A stretch of 64,000 nt of DNA, taken from Burkholderiaceae bacterium. Its GTDB lineage: Bacteria > Pseudomonadota > Gammaproteobacteria > Burkholderiales > Burkholderiaceae_E. Below are positions 53,736-61,915 of this stretch, in pieces. Position 1 is the stretch's first letter, and every line of letters starts with the position of its first letter. The DNA lies in contig OMIE01000066.1 in NCBI GenBank assembly GCA_900299025.1, positions 1-64,000 on the forward strand. Direction: 5' to 3'. The position numbers and the translations under genes were made by a program. The notes beneath the pieces were generated by a model. The model was not told the DNA's origin and searched no databases. It saw nothing but the letters and a program-made list of their open reading frames with translations.

Positions 53736-54821
53736 ATGAGTACTTCGATTTCAAGTTTTCCTACGCCAGCGCTTGGCCAGCCTTCCACGCTTATCGCCTA
53801 CCGACGTTTGATCGGATGGAGTGCATTGCTCTGTTTTGCCCTGATCATGATTGGTGCCTGGGTGAGGCTTACTGACGCTGGTCTTGGCTGCCCCGATTGG
53901 CCGGGCTGTTACGGAAAGCTCAGTCCGGTTCAGGCTAAGGCGCAAATCGCTCAGGCTGTGGCCGAGCAAGGCGGCGATCACGGGCCAGTATCCTTAGGAA
54001 AGGCCTGGCGCGAAATGATCCATCGCTACATCGCAACCGGTCTGGGCTTATTGATTATTGGCATTGTGTTGATGGCTTGGCGGCTACGCCATCGGCTTGA
54101 GCAATCGCCATGGTTGGCCACGTTCACCTTAGGCGTGGTTATCCTGCAGGGTTTGTTTGGCAAGTGGACCGTCACCTTATTGCTCAAGCCAGCGATTGTG
54201 ACCGGCCATTTAATCGGTGGGCTGTTGACCTTCTCGCTTTTGTTCTGGTTGTGGCTGCGGACCAGGCAGGCCATTGAGGCTGTCGGTTCACGACTGAAAG
54301 TACCGGTCAAGCCGCCTACTTATGGGCTTCAATGGTTTGCAAGGCTTGCCTTGCTCGCAGTCGGTTTTCAAATTGCACTTGGCGGTTGGACGAGTACTAA
54401 TTATGCAGCGCTTGCATGCCCCGATTTTCCAACTTGCCAAGAGCAGTGGGTCCCGCGGGTGAATTTTGCGGACGCTTTTCATGTGGTTCGTGAGCTTGGC
54501 AAGACGGCACAAGGCGATATGATCGACCTCCCAGCCTTGACTGCGATTCATCTGAGCCACAGGCTTGGTGCAGTACTTGTGCTAATGATCATTGGCTTGC
54601 TTGCTTTTTTCTGTTTTCGGCAAGGGGTCGCAACCCGCGAGGCTAGGTGGCTGCTTCTGATGCTTGCCCTACAGTGGGCCTTGGGCATAAGCAACGTGAT
54701 TTTCGATTTGCCTTTATGGGTCGCGGTTGGACACACTGGCGGGGCTGTTGTCTTGCTTGCCCTTACCCTGCTGCTAAACTTTCGGCTTAAGGCGTTGAGC
54801 CAGGTACATCAAGGAGGCTAG
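53736..54821 (+). CDS. ctaA: Heme A synthase (COX15/CtaA)
   Basis: A 361-residue membrane protein with eight hydrophobic helices that oxidises heme O to heme A. Key strings are [51 protein letters not shown], the second cysteine-containing motif [10 protein letters not shown], and [14 protein letters not shown]. These hold heme-ligating histidines. It lies 7 bases after the SCO-like gene and 5 bases before ctaB. Confidence 0.96.
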   Translation: MSTSISSFPTPALGQPSTLIAYRRLIGWSALLCFALIMIGAWVRLTDAGLGCPDWPGCYGKLSPVQAKAQIAQAVAEQGGDHGPVSLGKAWREMIHRYIATGLGLLIIGIVLMAWRLRHRLEQSPWLATFTLGVVILQGLFGKWTVTLLLKPAIVTGHLIGGLLTFSLLFWLWLRTRQAIEAVGSRLKVPVKPPTYGLQWFARLALLAVGFQIALGGWTSTNYAALACPDFPTCQEQWVPRVNFADAFHVVRELGKTAQGDMIDLPALTAIHLSHRLGAVLVLMIIGLLAFFCFRQGVATREARWLLLMLALQWALGISNVIFDLPLWVAVGHTGGAVVLLALTLLLNFRLKALSQVHQGG

Positions 54822-54826
54822 CTGCG

Positions 54827-55756
54827 GTGGCTTGGGGCGAAACCAGCGTATTGGAAAACAAAGCAGTTTTGCGCGAACGCGTGCAGGCTTATGTTGCGCT
54901 TACCAAACCAAGAGTGGTCATGCTGGCTGCCTTTTGTGCACTCATTGGTATGTTGCTAGCGAGCGACCGCTGGATTGGTTGGCCGCTTATCCTTGGGGCA
55001 ATCAGCGGCATTTCCTTGCTTGCGGCGGCAGGCTTTGTACTGAACTGTCTCATCGAGCGCGAGATCGATGCACGCATGGCGCGCACACGCTGGCGACCGT
55101 CGGCACGCGGTGAAGTGGGCAATCAGCAAGCGGTTGGTTTTGCGTTCGCGCTAGGGCTTGCCGGTGCGCTACTGCTTTGGCAGTGGGTCAATGTCCTTAC
55201 GATGTGGCTCACGATTGCAACCTTTGTCGGCTATGCGATTGTCTATACGATTTGGCTAAAGCCAGCGACGCCCCAAAATATCGTCATTGGTGGTGCCTCT
55301 GGTGCGATGCCGCCGGTGCTTGGCTGGGCTGCTGTAACGAATGAGTTGACAGCGCCTGCCTGGATTTTGTTTCTCATTATTTTCGTGTGGACCCCCCCGC
55401 ACTTTTGGGCGCTTGCCCTCTATCGCTTAGAGGACTATCGCCGAAGCGGTCTGCCGATGCTGCCAGTCACCCATGGGCCGCTGTTCACGCGACTCAACAT
55501 TCTTCTCTATAGCGTCTTGCTTGCTGCGGTAGCCCTCTTTCCCTACTTAATGGGTATGAGCGGCTGGGTCTACCTGATCGCTTCGCTTGCTCTTAATGCT
55601 TGGTTTGTTTTGCTGGCCTGGCGCCTTTATCGTGCCTACAGCGACGCGCTCGCCAAACGGCTGTTTCGATACTCCATTTGGTATCTCGCTTATCTTTTTG
55701 CCGCTCTCCTGATCGATCACTATCTGCGATTGTTCTGGTTGCCTGGATCAGCATAA
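54827..55756 (+). CDS. ctaB: Protoheme IX farnesyltransferase (heme O synthase)
   Basis: A 309-residue polytopic membrane prenyltransferase of the UbiA superfamily. The first prenyl-binding motif [19 protein letters not shown] carries the N-x-x-x-x-x-x-D pattern. The second conserved region [20 protein letters not shown] and [13 protein letters not shown] are diagnostic of CtaB. The product is used by the upstream heme A synthase. The start is GTG 54827, preceded by AGGAGG. Confidence 0.97.
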   Translation: MAWGETSVLENKAVLRERVQAYVALTKPRVVMLAAFCALIGMLLASDRWIGWPLILGAISGISLLAAAGFVLNCLIEREIDARMARTRWRPSARGEVGNQQAVGFAFALGLAGALLLWQWVNVLTMWLTIATFVGYAIVYTIWLKPATPQNIVIGGASGAMPPVLGWAAVTNELTAPAWILFLIIFVWTPPHFWALALYRLEDYRRSGLPMLPVTHGPLFTRLNILLYSVLLAAVALFPYLMGMSGWVYLIASLALNAWFVLLAWRLYRAYSDALAKRLFRYSIWYLAYLFAALLIDHYLRLFWLPGSA

Positions 55757-55760
55757 AAGC

Positions 55761-56417
55761 ATGCTGCTGAGCGATTGGCGCAAGCGGAGGCCGTGTTTGG
55801 GCCTGGCATTTTCTCTCATGCTCTCCGGCTTGGTCGGCTGTGAGCCTAATACGCAAACCGCCGCGAATCAAAGTGATGCCAAGGCGTCTGCGGTCAAAGC
55901 ATCAAAGGCTGGTTTTCATCACACCGATGTCACGGGCTCTTCCTTAAAGCCAGCCCTCAATTTGCCTGACCAATCAGGCGCTGTTCGGAAAATTAGCGAC
56001 TTCCGGGGCAAGTTATTGCTGGTTTTTTTTGGCTTCACCCACTGCCCAGATGTCTGCCCAAGTACCTTACAAGAAGCTGCCGAGGCGCTCAGCTTGCTTA
56101 GCGCCGAGCAGGCGCAGCGTGTACAGGTGGTTTTCGTAACACTCGATCCTGAGCGCGACCAACCCGAGATGCTTGAGGCTTATGTGAAGGCATTTCACCC
56201 AAGTTTCGCGTGGCTTCGAGGTAGTGAAGAGCAAACCAAAGCTGCTACAAAATCATTTCGTGTGTTTTACGAAAAAGTAACGCCCAAATCGGGTGGCCCC
56301 TATACGATCGATCATACGGCTGCGAGTTTTGTTTTCGACGGAGAGGGGCAGTTGCGTCTTTATGTGAAACACGCACAAGGCGCCAAAGCCCTCGCAGGAG
56401 ATCTTGCAAGGCTTTGA
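55761..56417 (+). CDS. SCO family copper chaperone (lipoprotein)
   Basis: A 218-residue periplasmic protein that matures the CuA site of subunit II. The N-terminal lipobox LSGLVGC with C27 suggests a lipoprotein. The thioredoxin-like core has the Cu motif C95-P-D-V-C99 (FTHCPDVCP) and the third ligand H185 in YTIDHTAASFVF. Length and motif set are standard. The last 12 bases begin the first unit of a 36-bp tandem repeat running to gpx. Confidence 0.95.
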   Translation: MLLSDWRKRRPCLGLAFSLMLSGLVGCEPNTQTAANQSDAKASAVKASKAGFHHTDVTGSSLKPALNLPDQSGAVRKISDFRGKLLLVFFGFTHCPDVCPSTLQEAAEALSLLSAEQAQRVQVVFVTLDPERDQPEMLEAYVKAFHPSFAWLRGSEEQTKAATKSFRVFYEKVTPKSGGPYTIDHTAASFVFDGEGQLRLYVKHAQGAKALAGDLARL

Positions 56418-56520
56418 GCTTTACTCTCAAAGAAGATTTTGCCAGGCTCCCAGCTTTACACTCATAGAAGATTTTTGCCAGGCTCCAAGCTTTACACTTC
56501 AGCGGGAACTTGCCAGGCTC
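56406..56520. repeat. Tandem repeat, about 36 bp, three units plus a partial
   Basis: Units at 56406-56440, 56441-56476 and 56477-56511, followed by a partial from 56512 (GCCAGGCTC). The shared core is GCCAGGCT, three variable bases, then GCTTTACACT. The first, more diverged unit begins inside the 3' end of sco; the last overlaps the stop of the convergent gpx. It therefore fills the whole intergenic gap. Confidence 0.8.
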
Positions 56521-57017
56521 TAAGACTTCTTATCGAGCATTGCTTCAATGGCCTCCACCATCGATTCGGGTGAATCGGTGGGAGCAAATCGTTGGACCGT
56601 TTGGGCATCTCGGCTGACCAGAAACTTGGTGAAATTCCACTTAATTCCTTCGGTTCCAAGTACGCCTGGGGCGGCTTGCTTGAGCCAGCGATACAAGGGG
56701 TGAGCCGATGCTCCATTGACCTCTGTTTTGGCGAACATGGCAAAGCGAACCGAAAAGCGGCTTTCGCAAAACTGCATCACTGTGTTTTCATCACCAGGTT
56801 CTTGCGCGCCAAACTGATTGCATGGGAACCCTAAGATGGCAAAACCGCGATCAGCAAAACGCTGATGTAGTGTTTGCAGACCTGCATATTGCGGCGTAAA
56901 ACCGCATTGACTAGCGACATTAACCACAAGGAGTACTTTGCCTTGATAGCTGGCAAGACTTTCTTGCTGACCGTCGATACGTTTGAGCTCAATCGACCAA
57001 GGGGGGGATTGGGTCAT
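56520..57017 (-). CDS. Glutathione peroxidase (cysteine type)
   Basis: A 165-residue thioredoxin-fold peroxidase reducing hydrogen and lipid peroxides. The nucleophile is C38 in NVASQCGFTPQY; the conserved FPCNQFG and WNFTKFLV segments bring the Gln and Trp/Asn of the catalytic tetrad. Many such bacterial enzymes use thioredoxin as reductant. Overlaps the EamA gene upstream by 4 bases (ATGA). Confidence 0.95.
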   Translation of the reverse strand: MTQSPPWSIELKRIDGQQESLASYQGKVLLVVNVASQCGFTPQYAGLQTLHQRFADRGFAILGFPCNQFGAQEPGDENTVMQFCESRFSVRFAMFAKTEVNGASAHPLYRWLKQAAPGVLGTEGIKWNFTKFLVSRDAQTVQRFAPTDSPESMVEAIEAMLDKKS

Positions 57018-57895
57018 GGCGAAGTTCCTTCACGCTTTACATCGAAAAGACCCCAGAGTGTCGCACCGAGAATCAATAGCGCGCCAATCACCGTGAGAAG
57101 ACCAAGGGTTTCCCCGCCAAGGGCGATCGCCGAGAGCACGGCAAAGACCAACTCAGAAAGCATCACCAAGGCAGTGATCCGTGCAGGCAATCGTGCCGCG
57201 CCGAACTGCAAAGCCATGTTGGCTGCAACAAATGCTAGCGTCAGCATCGCTAAAGGCAACATCCATGTCCAGGAAAAGGCCGGGATACCCGCAACCAATC
57301 CAAAAGGCGCAAGCCCAAGCGCAAGTGCCGCAGGCAAGAGTGCTCCACCGAGAAACATCGCCAAGGCGCGTGCTGCGGTGGCTGAAGCGGCGTGCTTCTT
57401 TAACAATAGGTTGGTAAAAGCGAAACCCATGCCTCCCAAGAGGCCCAACCAGTCGCCAAGTTGACTAGGCAAAGGCAAACCCATGCCCGGGCGCCAAAGT
57501 ACAAGACTTGCACCCGCGATAGCGCAAAGGACTTGTACCAGTCCGTTTACGCTTATTGCTTCGCCCAAAAGCCAACGCGCGCCAATTAAGGACCACACGG
57601 GCATGAGATAGAAGAGAAGGACGACTCGGACCACTTCGCCCACCGTTACGCCCCAGTTAAAGCAGGCATTGGTAGCGCCTGATGCAAGCATCAAGGCCCA
57701 AAGACCGGGCGTGGCAAGCACAACTTTTAAGGCTGCTGGTTTGCTCACGAGCAATACCAGCGCCGACAGCCCATAAATGCCACTGGTTGACCAAAGCGCT
57801 GCCAGGCCTAGATTATCGAGTTGCCTAAATGGCCACCAAGACAATCCCCAGACGAAGGCATTAAACAAAAGGGCAAGGACTGCGGTTTGCATCAT
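57014..57895 (-). CDS. EamA/DMT family transporter
   Basis: A 293-residue inner-membrane protein with ten predicted helices in two EamA repeats. The first repeat has WGLSWWPFRQLDNLG and the second ARALAMFLGG and RITALVMLSELVFAVLSAIALGG. The family exports amino acids and metabolites; the substrate is unknown. The N-terminus is M-M-Q-T. It is coupled to gpx downstream. rpoH lies downstream of neither; it starts from its own promoter. Confidence 0.88.
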   Translation of the reverse strand: MMQTAVLALLFNAFVWGLSWWPFRQLDNLGLAALWSTSGIYGLSALVLLVSKPAALKVVLATPGLWALMLASGATNACFNWGVTVGEVVRVVLLFYLMPVWSLIGARWLLGEAISVNGLVQVLCAIAGASLVLWRPGMGLPLPSQLGDWLGLLGGMGFAFTNLLLKKHAASATAARALAMFLGGALLPAALALGLAPFGLVAGIPAFSWTWMLPLAMLTLAFVAANMALQFGAARLPARITALVMLSELVFAVLSAIALGGETLGLLTVIGALLILGATLWGLFDVKREGTSP

Positions 57896-57978
57896 GAACT
57901 TGCGAATTGCCCTTCAATGGGGCTCATCAAGCCCCAATCTTGATGGTCAAAGCGGGCTGTGAACCCGCAAGGGCGACC

Positions 57979-58878
57979 TTAAACGTATGCAGCAAGCAAT
58001 TGGCGCAAGCGCATGAGGGCTTTGACTTCGATCTGGCGAATACGTTCGGCGGAAACGCCAAATTCTGCAGCTAAGTCATGGAGCGTTAGCGCCTGCGATT
58101 CATCTTCATTGAGCCAGCGCGCCCGGATAATGCGTTGGCTTCTCGGGTCGAGTTGCTCGATGGCCTCTGAAAGGCCCTCGCTCTCCAGCCAGTCTTGTTC
58201 TTGCGCCTGCAGGCGCTGAGCAGGGTCTGCGCCCGGTGCTGCAAGATAAGCAATCGGGGCAAAAGACTCATCGTCTTCGCTTCCACCTGGCTCAAGTGCA
58301 AGTTCCTGGCCGCTCAAACGCATATCCATTTCAAGCACGTCTGCTTCGCGCACGTTGAGGCGCTGAGCAATCGCATGGACCTCAGCCGTGGTCAGTTGGG
58401 CGCTTGCCGATTTTTCGAGCTCTTGCTTTTGCGATCGCAGATTGAAAAAGAGCTTGCGCTGCGCCTTGGTGGTCGCGACCTTAACCATGCGCCAATTACG
58501 CAAAATAAACTCGTGGATTTCGGCTTTGATCCAATGCAAGGCAAAGGAGACGAGACGAACACCACGTTCAGGGTCAAAACGCTTTACCGCTTTCATGAGG
58601 CCGACATTGCCCTCTTGGATCAAATCAGCGTGGGGGAGTCCGTAGCCCAGATATTGCCTGGCCGTCGAAACCACCAGACGCAGATGCGACAAGATCAGTT
58701 CACGCGCCGCGTCGAGGTCGCCTTGATCGCGCAGCTTGCGGCCAAGCTCAGTTTCACGCTCGGGGCTGAGCAAGGGTAGGCGGTTAACTGCCGAAATGTA
58801 GGCCTCCAAGTTACCGATTGCAGGCAAACTAAAACTGGCCATATTGCTTGTGAGGCTTAGTGCGTTGCTTGTAGCCAT
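57979..58878 (-). CDS. rpoH: RNA polymerase heat-shock sigma factor RpoH (sigma-32)
   Basis: A 299-residue alternative sigma factor directing transcription of chaperones and proteases. The RpoH box QRKLFFNLR is present (in TTKAQRKLFFNLRSQK), distinguishing it from RpoD/RpoS. Region 2 reads DLIQEGNVGLMKAVKRFDPERG; region 4 has LHDLAAEFGVSAERIRQIEVKALMRLR. ATG 58878 is preferred because GGGAG lies 7 bases upstream; the longer start at 58884 adds two residues. Its promoter carries a CIRCE element. The upstream same-strand gene is ftsY. Confidence 0.97.
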   Translation of the reverse strand: MATSNALSLTSNMASFSLPAIGNLEAYISAVNRLPLLSPERETELGRKLRDQGDLDAARELILSHLRLVVSTARQYLGYGLPHADLIQEGNVGLMKAVKRFDPERGVRLVSFALHWIKAEIHEFILRNWRMVKVATTKAQRKLFFNLRSQKQELEKSASAQLTTAEVHAIAQRLNVREADVLEMDMRLSGQELALEPGGSEDDESFAPIAYLAAPGADPAQRLQAQEQDWLESEGLSEAIEQLDPRSQRIIRARWLNEDESQALTLHDLAAEFGVSAERIRQIEVKALMRLRQLLAAYV

Positions 58879-58968
58879 CAACATACTCCCGATATGAAGA
58901 GGACAGATTCAGTGGTTCAACGGTCGAATCTGGTAAATGAACGGAAGAATTCTTGCTTTCATGGCACG

Positions 58969-58974
58969 ATTTTA
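58969..58974 (-). promoter_or_regulatory. Extended -10 of the rpoH promoter
   Basis: TGCTAAAAT on the minus strand is a TGn-extended -10 box, overlapping the distal half of the CIRCE element. The transcript would carry a leader of roughly 80 bases before rpoH. Confidence 0.55.
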
Positions 58975-58998
58975 GCACTCGACCACAAAGAGTGCTAG
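58972..58998. promoter_or_regulatory. CIRCE element (HrcA operator) upstream of rpoH
   Basis: The plus strand reads TTAGCACTC (58972-58980), nine bases, then GAGTGCTAG (58990-58998). The CIRCE consensus is TTAGCACTC-N9-GAGTGCTAA, so only the last base differs. Such sites are bound by the heat-shock repressor HrcA. The element overlaps the likely rpoH -10, as expected for repression. hrcA itself is not in the window. Confidence 0.9.
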
Positions 58999-59016
58999 CA
59001 AGATGGGCTTGTCGTC

Positions 59017-60312
59017 TTAACAATCCAACAATGCGTTGGCAAATTCCTCGGCACGGAAGGCTTGTAAATCGTCAACGCCCTCCCCTACACCAATGAAATA
59101 AACGGGTATCGGTCGATCTTTGAGTTGGTGCGCGAGGGCTAGCAGGGCGCCGCCTTTCGCGGTCCCATCGAGTTTAGTCACGACCAAGCCGCTTAGGGAA
59201 ATCGCCTCGTCAAACGCCTTCACTTGATGGAGCATGTTTTGCCCAGTGTTGCCATCCAGTATGAGCAAGGCCTCATGAGGCGCATCACTCATGGCTTTGC
59301 CAATAACGCGGCGAATCTTTTTGAGTTCATCCATTAAATGGCTTTGGGTTGGAAGTCTGCCCGCAGTGTCAATCATCACGACACCGCTTTGGCGCGCTCG
59401 CCCTGCGCTGACCGCGTCAAAAGCCACCGCTGCGGGGTCACCGCCTTGTTGAGCAATGACCTCGACCCCGTTGCGTTCGCCCCAAATCGCAAGTTGCTCG
59501 CGGGCGGCTGCTCGGAAGGTGTCACCCGCCGCGAGTAAAACGCTTTTGCCTTCTCGTTGAACATGCCTTGCGAGCTTGCCAATCGAGGTCGTTTTTCCCG
59601 CGCCGTTGACACCGGCAATCATCAAGACAAGCGGGGTACTTCGATCCAGATCAATACCGCCTTCAAGTGGTATTAACCGATCCCGAATGAGGTCGCGAAG
59701 GCGATAGCGTACGGCCTGACCATCGGTGAGTTTTTCTTGTTTGATTACCTGCCTTAAGGCGGCGATCAGGGACTCAGTGGCTGCAATGCCAGCGTCGGCT
59801 TGAATCAATGCTGACTCCAGGTCTTCAAGCATTTGCTCGTCAACTTTGACCACACCAAAGAGATCGGCAAGTTGATTGCGGGTCTTGGCAAGCCCTCCTT
59901 TAAGTCGAGCAAACCATCCACGCTTCGAAGCGCCGTCATCCTTTGACCCGGCTTCATCGTTAGTGCTTGCCGCATCTGCAGCGGCAGGGGCCAAGGTCAT
60001 GGCTTCAGGCTTCAAAGACGCGGCAACTACGGTAGGCAAGGCAGACTGTTGAGTTGCAACGACCGGTGCTGGCAGCGAAGCTTGGGTTTGCGCGTTGGCT
60101 ACTACTTCCGCGCTTGGCGACGCTGAGAGCTGGGGATTCGGCGGCTCAGCGACCGCGGCATCATGCGCCCCGGCGATCTGAGCCTCAGGCGACCGAGCGA
60201 CCTGGGGACTTGGCGGCTCAGCTACGAGGGGATCAGGCGCTTGAGCTGATTCGCTTTCGCTTGCCGGAGAGGGAGTAAAAACCGACTTTAGTCGACGAAA
60301 AAATCCAAACAT
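59017..60312 (-). CDS. ftsY: Signal recognition particle receptor FtsY
   Basis: A 431-residue GTPase that docks SRP-ribosome complexes at the membrane. The N-terminal acidic/proline-alanine-rich A domain (about residues 12-140) is low complexity and rich in AVAEPP-type repeats. The NG domain has P-loop GVNGAGKTTSIGKLA, DTFRAAAREQL, DTAGRLPTQSHLM and TKLDGTAKGGALL. ATG 60312 is chosen because FGFFRRLKSVF is a typical FtsY start. The rpoH gene follows downstream without ftsE or ftsX in between. Confidence 0.96.
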   Translation of the reverse strand: MFGFFRRLKSVFTPSPASESESAQAPDPLVAEPPSPQVARSPEAQIAGAHDAAVAEPPNPQLSASPSAEVVANAQTQASLPAPVVATQQSALPTVVAASLKPEAMTLAPAAADAASTNDEAGSKDDGASKRGWFARLKGGLAKTRNQLADLFGVVKVDEQMLEDLESALIQADAGIAATESLIAALRQVIKQEKLTDGQAVRYRLRDLIRDRLIPLEGGIDLDRSTPLVLMIAGVNGAGKTTSIGKLARHVQREGKSVLLAAGDTFRAAAREQLAIWGERNGVEVIAQQGGDPAAVAFDAVSAGRARQSGVVMIDTAGRLPTQSHLMDELKKIRRVIGKAMSDAPHEALLILDGNTGQNMLHQVKAFDEAISLSGLVVTKLDGTAKGGALLALAHQLKDRPIPVYFIGVGEGVDDLQAFRAEEFANALLDC

Positions 60313-60389
60313 TGATAACGCACCCGCATGAAGGGGAGGAGGCTTTGCGCTCGCGGCCCAAAGCTCGGAAGAGGGCTTGGACTGCCCTC

Positions 60390-61094
60390 GTGCATAGTAT
60401 CGATGATGACACATTGCGATCACCACACGAGAAAGCCTTGACCAAGCCAAGCCATCCACGAGAACCCAATAAACTCGCTCGAGCCCAGGGGAGCGTGCGC
60501 ATCATTGCTGGAAGGTGGCGATCAAGACAAGTCGCTGTCCCAGCCATCGAAGGCCTAAGACCAACCCCTGATCGGGTGCGGCAGACATTATTTGATTGGC
60601 TCCAGCATTTTTGGGCGGGCCAGGGGCAGGATTTAAGCGGCATGAGGGTACTTGATGCATTCGCAGGCAGTGGTGCGCTTGGATTTGAAGCGGCTTCGCG
60701 CGGAGCGAGCCATGTCAGCTTTCTTGAACAGCACCCGCTTGCAAGTCAAATGCTTGCTCGGCATATTGCAAGTTTCCAGGCTGCACATTTGCAATTGATC
60801 AGCGGCCATGCCTTGCGGATTATGGAGCGACTCAACCGAGGTGTTGAGCGCTTCGATTTGGTGCTCCTTGACCCGCCGTTCGCCTCGCAACTGCACTTGC
60901 CAGCAGCCCAATTGGCTATACCCTTGTTATCGGAGGCCGGTTTGCTTTATGTCGAGTCCGATCAGAGCTGGGACGAGCACCTGCGCATGGCTAATGAGCC
61001 AGCCAGGGAACTGCTTACCCATGCCTTTATGGTGCTCAGACAGGCTAAGGCTGGTTCAGTGCATTACCATTTACTGCAGAAAAACTCAGCTTAA
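60390..61094 (+). CDS. rsmD: 16S rRNA (guanine(966)-N2)-methyltransferase RsmD
   Basis: A 234-residue (by this start) SAM methyltransferase that modifies G966 of 16S rRNA. The core begins at GSVRIIAGRWRSRQV, followed by LRPTPDRVRQTLFDWL and the SAM motif VLDAFAGSGALGFEAASRGA. The catalytic L-D-P-P-F sits in LVLLDPPFASQLHLP. The N-terminus is uncertain: GTG 60390, TTG 60414 and TTG 60435 are all in frame, and a TTG as early as 60312 would overlap the divergent ftsY start codon. coaD follows 18 bases downstream. Confidence 0.9.
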   Translation: MHSIDDDTLRSPHEKALTKPSHPREPNKLARAQGSVRIIAGRWRSRQVAVPAIEGLRPTPDRVRQTLFDWLQHFWAGQGQDLSGMRVLDAFAGSGALGFEAASRGASHVSFLEQHPLASQMLARHIASFQAAHLQLISGHALRIMERLNRGVERFDLVLLDPPFASQLHLPAAQLAIPLLSEAGLLYVESDQSWDEHLRMANEPARELLTHAFMVLRQAKAGSVHYHLLQKNSA

Positions 61095-61112
61095 AGAATG
61101 CGTGGCGACCTT

Positions 61113-61628
61113 ATGACAACAGCGATCTACCCTGGCACCTTTGATCCGATGACCCGAGGCCACGAGGACTTGGTCCGGCGAGCCTGCTCGCTTTTTGACC
61201 AATTGATTGTTGCCGTCGCGATAAGTCGCTCCAAATCGACCTGGTTCGATTTACAAGAGCGTATGGCAATTGCTCAAGCGGTTTTTGCTGGCGAGGCGAA
61301 AGTGAGAATCATTCCCTTCGAAGGCCTACTGGTCGATGTCATGCGACGAGAGTGTGCCAAGGTGGTGATTCGTGGCGTTCGGTCAGTGACTGACTTTGAT
61401 TACGAAGTTCCTATGGCAGGTATGAATCGGCGCATGTTGCCAGGTATGGAGACGGTTTTCTTGCTCCCTGCCGATGACCTTGCTCATGTATCGGGCAGCC
61501 TCGTTCGGGAGATCGCCAAAATGGGTGGCCCTTTTGAGCCCTTTGTTCCGGAAGAGGTTGTGCCGTGGATCAAGCAAAGGCAAAACCAGCCACAAAAACT
61601 TCCGCCATCAACCCAATCCTCGGCCTAA
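61113..61628 (+). CDS. coaD: Phosphopantetheine adenylyltransferase
   Basis: A 171-residue enzyme that adenylates 4'-phosphopantetheine to dephospho-CoA. The nucleotidyltransferase signature YPGTFDPMTRGHEDLVRRA is at residues 5-23, with T-x-x-H-like GHED. IRGVRSVTDFDYE and the SSSLVREIAK-like VSGSLVREIAKMGG follow. ATG 61113 gives the usual length; ATG 61098 would add five residues. rsmD-coaD-ferredoxin is a common order in betaproteobacteria. Confidence 0.97.
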   Translation: MTTAIYPGTFDPMTRGHEDLVRRACSLFDQLIVAVAISRSKSTWFDLQERMAIAQAVFAGEAKVRIIPFEGLLVDVMRRECAKVVIRGVRSVTDFDYEVPMAGMNRRMLPGMETVFLLPADDLAHVSGSLVREIAKMGGPFEPFVPEEVVPWIKQRQNQPQKLPPSTQSSA

Positions 61629-61892
<264 letters not shown>

Positions 61893-61915
61893 GGCCCTAT
61901 GCTCGCCTGGCATTT

